A stretch of 23,933 bases of DNA from a virus, in the IMG/VR virus record IMGVR_UViG_3300037540_000264, positions 1 to 23,933 of that record. One strand, 5' to 3'. The position numbers and the translations under genes were made by a program. Below the pieces are notes generated by a model. The model searched no databases and was not told the origin of the DNA. It was given only the letters and a program-made list of their open reading frames with translations. Of the stretch, positions 19,694 through 23,933 are shown piece by piece (positions within the stretch are counted from its first letter, which is position 1; every line of letters begins with the position of its first letter).

Positions 19694-21424
19694 ATGGCAG
19701 AATTTACACCTGAATACTTATCAATAGACTTCCTTTCTTTGATTGAAAAGTTCAAGGAGGAACTTAAAAATAGTGATATTTTTAAGGATTATGATTTTGA
19801 AGGTTCTAATATTTCAATCTTAATGGAATTGAATGCCTATGTAAGTGAACTAAATACTTTTTTCATGAACAAAGTTGCAAAGAATACTTTTCTTGAAACG
19901 GCTGATGTTTATGAAGCTGCAAACCGATTAGCAAGACAAGTTGGTTATGAACCTAAAGGCACAAGATCAGCTAGATGTACATTGCAGGTATCAGTATCAG
20001 GTACACAAGCAGGAGATGTACTTAGAGTCTTACCTTGGAAACAGTTAAATTCGGGAAGACAAGATGCACAAGAAGGCAATGAAATTTTATTTGCTACAAC
20101 AGCTTCAGTTCAAGCTACAGCAAGTGGAAATTGGGCAACAATTGCAGTTCCAGTAAGGCAAGGACAGATAACCGATATAACGGGATATACAGGTGATGAT
20201 TTAATTGATAATGAGTTAATTCTTCCCACAGAATATTCATATGATGATGATCTAACAGATGCATTGCCAAGTATTAGAGTAACGATAAATGATACTGAAT
20301 GGACTAGATTATCAGATTTTTATTTGGATGTAATTCCTGAAATATCAGATAATGTTTTTATGTTTGTCTATGATAGGTATAGAAGAAATAAAGTAGTTTT
20401 TAATTCATCAAGAAATGTTCCTACAGTGGATGATAGTATAGATGTAAGAGTCATAGATAGCTTGGGAACTAATGGAAGCATTGGTGCTGATGTTGATGAG
20501 ACATGGACTATTGTAGATGATGAATTAATTACTCTGACTAGGGTAGGATATGACGGAGGGAATGGGGCAGGAAATCCATTTAATCTAAGTAATGATGTAA
20601 TAACAATATCTTCAAGTGCTGCTAGCATCGGGGCTGATGCACCTGAAACTGTAGATGAGATAAGATTTAATTCTGCTTCTGCTTTGAGGTCTCAATTTAG
20701 AGATGTGAATTCAGTGGCATATAATTCTTATTTATCTGCAAGGTCTGATGTGGTCAAAGCAAATGCATATGGAGAACAAGATTTAGTTCCTTCAGGGGCA
20801 GGAGACCCACAAGAGTATAATATTGTTCATATCAGTGTTATTCCTGAAGAATATGGAAATAATACTTTACAAACTTCATTAGGAACTATGACTACTGATT
20901 GGGGTAATACTGATAACGGTATTTTAGTTCCTACAATTTATTCTACTTCATGGGAAACAGAGTTGCTTGAATATTTAAAATCAAGGAAGATGATTTCAGC
21001 TTATGAGATTATGGAAGTTCCTGATTTGGTTTATTTTACGTTTGAAATTGGGGTTAGGAAGAAAAGAATATTTGAGTTTGTAGATATAGCAAATGACGTT
21101 AAAAATAAATTGATTTATTACTTCAGACCTGAAAACCAGTTGTTTAATAGTGAAGTAGATTTTAATGATATTGTTGAATATTTATTAGATACAAGTAATG
21201 TTTCCCCTGATGATAATTTTGATAATATCAAGGGTATAAGAAATCTAAATATAAGAGATATCAATAGTAATAAGACAATTTATAATTATGACTCTAAATT
21301 TTATCCAAGATGGGTTGATCCACCTTGGACAGATAGAGACAATAAGTTAAGACCTGTTAAGTTAGGGCTTAATCAGTTTCCATATCTATCAGAAGATACA
21401 GTAAAGATTTTAGAGGAATATTAA
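19694..21424 (+). CDS. Baseplate wedge protein gp6-like (baseplate J family)
   Basis: The 576-aa product follows gp25, as gpJ follows gpW in P2 and in many contractile-tail clusters. The N-terminus (LSIDFLSLIEKFKEELKNS, then SNISILMELNAYVSELNTFF) with 'TFLETADVYEAANRLARQVGYEP' is the typical opening of gp6/J proteins. A beta-rich domain follows, and then the C-terminal helical pair ('ELLEYLKSRKMISAYEIMEVPD', later 'IANDVKNKLIYYFRPEN'). In T4, six gp6 dimers form the inner ring of the baseplate. It has a good AAGGAG (19682-19687) and is followed by a TTG-start gene 3 nt on. Confidence 0.9.
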   Translation: MAEFTPEYLSIDFLSLIEKFKEELKNSDIFKDYDFEGSNISILMELNAYVSELNTFFMNKVAKNTFLETADVYEAANRLARQVGYEPKGTRSARCTLQVSVSGTQAGDVLRVLPWKQLNSGRQDAQEGNEILFATTASVQATASGNWATIAVPVRQGQITDITGYTGDDLIDNELILPTEYSYDDDLTDALPSIRVTINDTEWTRLSDFYLDVIPEISDNVFMFVYDRYRRNKVVFNSSRNVPTVDDSIDVRVIDSLGTNGSIGADVDETWTIVDDELITLTRVGYDGGNGAGNPFNLSNDVITISSSAASIGADAPETVDEIRFNSASALRSQFRDVNSVAYNSYLSARSDVVKANAYGEQDLVPSGAGDPQEYNIVHISVIPEEYGNNTLQTSLGTMTTDWGNTDNGILVPTIYSTSWETELLEYLKSRKMISAYEIMEVPDLVYFTFEIGVRKKRIFEFVDIANDVKNKLIYYFRPENQLFNSEVDFNDIVEYLLDTSNVSPDDNFDNIKGIRNLNIRDINSNKTIYNYDSKFYPRWVDPPWTDRDNKLRPVKLGLNQFPYLSEDTVKILEEY

Positions 21425-21427
21425 AAT

Positions 21428-21778
21428 TTGTTTACTAAAAAATTAATGACAACCTTGGGAGTAATTGCAGCAGTTCTTTCTTTGCTTGGTGGTTTATGGG
21501 CATTTGAAAGTCATTATGCAACTAATAAAAGGGTCAATGGTGAAATCGAAAGAGTTGAAATAGAAGTTGCAGGTGCAATACAGAGCATTCAGATAAAGAA
21601 TGACTATAAATTTTATGTATTTATGTATGATAAGCTTACAAGTGATATTACTTCTTTAAGAAGACGAATGAGAGTGAATCCTTCTGATAGAGATTTGCAA
21701 AGAGAATATGATGAAGTTGTAAAAGAAAGGAAGGAAGTCAAAAAAAAGATGGATGAGTTATTGAGGAAGATAAATTAA
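21428..21778 (+). CDS. Small one-TM coiled-coil protein with TTG start
   Basis: The 116-aa product has an N-terminal hydrophobic span (MTTLGVIAAVLSLLGGLWAF, residues about 7-26) and then a long charged helix, probably coiled-coil, ending KKKMDELLRKIN. The shape fits small phage membrane proteins such as inner-membrane spanins or holin partners. Similar one-span/coiled-coil proteins occur near tail and lysis genes, but I cannot assign a role. I prefer the TTG at 21428 because AGAGGA (about 21413-21418) is 9 nt upstream; the first ATG (21446) would have the site too far away and would cut the Lys-rich start (FTKKL) that orients the span. It sits between two baseplate genes. Confidence 0.75.
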   Translation: MFTKKLMTTLGVIAAVLSLLGGLWAFESHYATNKRVNGEIERVEIEVAGAIQSIQIKNDYKFYVFMYDKLTSDITSLRRRMRVNPSDRDLQREYDEVVKERKEVKKKMDELLRKIN

Positions 21779-23933
21779 ATGGGAAAGTTTAGTGATCCTA
21801 ATTATAAGTTACTTTCTGATTATTTTGATATATTAGTTGCTGTAAGAGCAGGAAATCAAAAATCGTTTCTGATTGGGCCAAATAAGACAGTTGTTTCTGA
21901 AGGTGGTCTATGGTCTATATTATATGAAAACAATGCCACAAGGGGATATGTAGGGCATAGATTTAAGATTAAAGAGATAACGGGAAATAGATTCAAAATG
22001 ACGTATGAAGGACTTGAATCTACTTTTTCAGTTGCTTCTAGTGCTTTTGAAATCGGAAATGAAATGTATTTTAGGAAGGATTCTTTCTTCCATTATTGGT
22101 TGGCAAGACCTGAACAGGATGATTCATATCACGATTATACCAATCAAGAAAAAACTTTTATGTTTTTTGGTAAAATTTGGCCTATAAGCAATGAAATTAA
22201 TACTTATTCAATTGAGTTTGAAGGGTTAAAAGATTTTACTCTAGCTGGTCTTCCTACTCATAATCAGACAATTAATATGGCTGAATGGTTGAAGGTATAC
22301 TTCGATCAAATTCATCATGAAATGTACAATATGACTAAAACTTTCTGGTCTATGCTAGATGCTAGAGAAATAGACCTTAGATGGTTAGGTTATATGTCCA
22401 ATACTTACGGTATAGAAGTTAGTGAAAGCATTCTTAATGAACTACCTTTAAGGGAATGGGTAGAAAATCTTCCATATTTTTTAAAAAGAGTAGGAACATA
22501 TAATGCCTTATATATCATATATAAGGTTTTCTTATCTAACACAAAAAACAAACTGAATGTATTTGAGAGATGGGGGGAATGGTGTTCTCAAAATCTTGAT
22601 GATGTTGTAGATGATTTTGAAGATCATCATTTCTTAGAGTTCTATGGTACTCAACCTAGTGGTGGAGCAGGAGATTTATGGTATTCTCAATATGATCCTG
22701 CTAATTATCCTGTTCATGCTTTGGAAGCTCCAACAGGGGTATGTGGGACATATGAATGGACTACGGGACTAGGAGAAAATTATTTATTATTTGAAAATAT
22801 AGTTTTGAATTGTTCTGTAGGAGATATAAGAGAAGATGAAATTAATATAACTGATTATGATCCTCAAAGATTATCACTTCAAGGAATGGTTACTAGTGCA
22901 AGTTCATTTAGTGGAGATTTTGTTCATTCAACGGGATTTGAGGTAAGTTCTTTAGCAGATGATCCAAGTAATATTGTATTTTGGGGTTTGAGTAATGAAC
23001 TTGAAATGATATCCGATCATACAAGTAATTATCTTGTATTACAGGCAAAACAAGATAGTGCTTTGACCATTAATGTCATTGAAAGATTTCTTGGATTCAC
23101 CTATACAACTTCATCCACATATGCATATGCTGTTGATACTCCATACTATCTTATTATAGAAAGGAACGGGGCAACTCTGACAGTCAAAGTCTATAGTAAA
23201 AAAAGAAGGTGGGATGAGGATTTACTAGAGACTATTACACATATAACAGTTTCATTTGCAGTGACTTTTAATTATCTATGGGCCTTAAATGGTATAAGAA
23301 CAGGGGTTGTAGGTCATTTTACGGGAAAGGTTCTTGGTCTTTCCATTAATAATGTAAGTTATACTCAAACAGTTGCCACTTCTGGATATCCTGTCATAAC
23401 TCCCCACTATAAAGTAGAAATTGATCTATCAACAGAACCTTTAGGTGACTTATATGAAGATCAAAATTTTATAATCAGTGAAGATTTGATTGATGAACTT
23501 GTTAGAAATTGGGAGTATGTCAGACCTGTTTCAAAATATGCTCGTTATCAAGAATTAATTGCTCCAAAGGCAGTAATTGACAGAGTAGGAAATTCAATTC
23601 CTTTATATGATTTATCTTTTGCAGGGTACTTTAATACATTTTTTACGGGGTCACAATATATTTCAGCAGGGGGAAGTGGGGCAGAAAAAACTTATTCTCA
23701 TTTTCAACAATATGCATCGAAAACATGGACGATTACACATAATTTGAATAGTCCTTATGTACTGGTTCAACCTTGGATTTTTGATGGTTTAACTTCTGAA
23801 GGAGCAAAATTACATCAACCTGAAACTGTATTGATAGGAAGTAATAATACGGTACAGCTAACCTTTAATGAGTCGGTAAGAGGGGTTGCTACTGTTGCAG
23901 GTTCAGCAACTTCAGCAGGGATTAGTTTCATAG
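21779..23933 (+). CDS. Large baseplate/tail protein, gpI/gp7-like, cut by the window end (3' partial)
   Basis: The reading frame from the ATG at 21779 (overlapping the end of the previous gene's TAAAT) stays open to the last base: 718 codons and one extra base. The last TAG in the window is out of frame. The N-terminal ~180 residues are a beta domain. Residues about 185-265, with 'FWSMLDAREIDLRWLGYMS', 'LPLREWVENLPYFLKRVGTYNALY', match the tail protein I / gp7 pattern in which a Leu-Trp motif is followed by the 'K-x-K-GT-x-x-A' helix. A LamG-like region (about 365-530) follows. Near residue 650 is WTITHNLNSPYVLVQPWIFD, a C-terminal domain type common at the end of phage tail fibres. It probably joins the baseplate wedge to fibres. 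It follows gp25 and gp6/J in the usual order. Confidence 0.88.
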   Translation, partial: MGKFSDPNYKLLSDYFDILVAVRAGNQKSFLIGPNKTVVSEGGLWSILYENNATRGYVGHRFKIKEITGNRFKMTYEGLESTFSVASSAFEIGNEMYFRKDSFFHYWLARPEQDDSYHDYTNQEKTFMFFGKIWPISNEINTYSIEFEGLKDFTLAGLPTHNQTINMAEWLKVYFDQIHHEMYNMTKTFWSMLDAREIDLRWLGYMSNTYGIEVSESILNELPLREWVENLPYFLKRVGTYNALYIIYKVFLSNTKNKLNVFERWGEWCSQNLDDVVDDFEDHHFLEFYGTQPSGGAGDLWYSQYDPANYPVHALEAPTGVCGTYEWTTGLGENYLLFENIVLNCSVGDIREDEINITDYDPQRLSLQGMVTSASSFSGDFVHSTGFEVSSLADDPSNIVFWGLSNELEMISDHTSNYLVLQAKQDSALTINVIERFLGFTYTTSSTYAYAVDTPYYLIIERNGATLTVKVYSKKRRWDEDLLETITHITVSFAVTFNYLWALNGIRTGVVGHFTGKVLGLSINNVSYTQTVATSGYPVITPHYKVEIDLSTEPLGDLYEDQNFIISEDLIDELVRNWEYVRPVSKYARYQELIAPKAVIDRVGNSIPLYDLSFAGYFNTFFTGSQYISAGGSGAEKTYSHFQQYASKTWTITHNLNSPYVLVQPWIFDGLTSEGAKLHQPETVLIGSNNTVQLTFNESVRGVATVAGSATSAGISFI

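Noticed and set aside
22005-22187. 60-aa ORF within the gpI-like gene
   Set aside because: It lies in another frame inside the large coding sequence, without a ribosome binding site.
23931-23933. TAG at the window's last bases as the stop of the final gene
   Set aside because: It is one base out of frame with the ORF that starts at 21779, whose frame still reads as protein up to the end.

Overview
The window is a stretch of late genes from an AT-rich, tailed bacteriophage with a contractile tail (a myovirus). All recognisable genes lie on the + strand, tightly packed, often with overlapping stop/start codons (TAATG, ATGA). Several products belong to T4-type or P2-type virion families: a gp4-like head-completion protein, a gp53-like wedge protein, a hub protein, a gp5/gpV-like spike, gp25, a gp6/J-like wedge protein and a gpI/gp7-like protein. 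The host cannot be named. The standard bacterial code fits; TAA, TAG and TGA all act as stops. No tRNA, CRISPR array, integrase or insertion sequence was seen.

Region 1 (6-3571) holds head-related genes. A basic protein and the gp4-like nuclease-fold protein sit with seven small proteins of 78-153 aa. These seven share almost nothing except a short N-terminal peptide of the form M-D-L-[IV]-[DE]-K-Y-L-G-E or a looser version, ending in [LIV]-x-E. This matches the logic of the T4 capsid-targeting peptide (IPI-IPIII start MKTYQEFIAE, cut after E by the gp21 prohead protease). I infer a set of internal head proteins that are packaged in the prohead and probably injected with the DNA. A ninth-gene outlier with the same signature (17482-17730) lies among the tail genes.

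Region 2 (3571-12923) encodes surface or fibre proteins: a small Ig-like protein, a 2219-aa protein and a 691-aa protein. Both large proteins combine beta-sandwich-like domains, extreme poly-serine linkers (about 765 Ser-rich residues in the large one) and Asp-box (BNR-type) beta-propellers: two in tandem in the large protein, one in the smaller. A 105-aa CxxCxxCC (YkgJ-type) protein is wedged between them, with 4-bp overlaps on both sides.

Region 3 (12924-13960) looks like a moron cassette. A near-consensus sigma70 promoter drives an almost leaderless family-2 glycosyltransferase gene, a second consensus promoter drives a 53-aa highly acidic protein, and a strong intrinsic terminator closes the unit. 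The glycosyltransferase might glycosylate the poly-serine linkers, by analogy with bacterial serine-rich-repeat adhesins, but this is a hypothesis.

Region 4 (13961-23933) is the baseplate operon, possibly opened by a T4-late-type TATAAATA element. Its order is: Zn-knuckle protein, gp53-like, hub, spike with an HxH tip, tagged small protein, helical unknown, secreted FN3 protein, a perfect 15-bp hairpin, zinc-finger protein, gp25, gp6/J, a one-TM coiled-coil protein and a gpI-like protein that runs off the end of the window.
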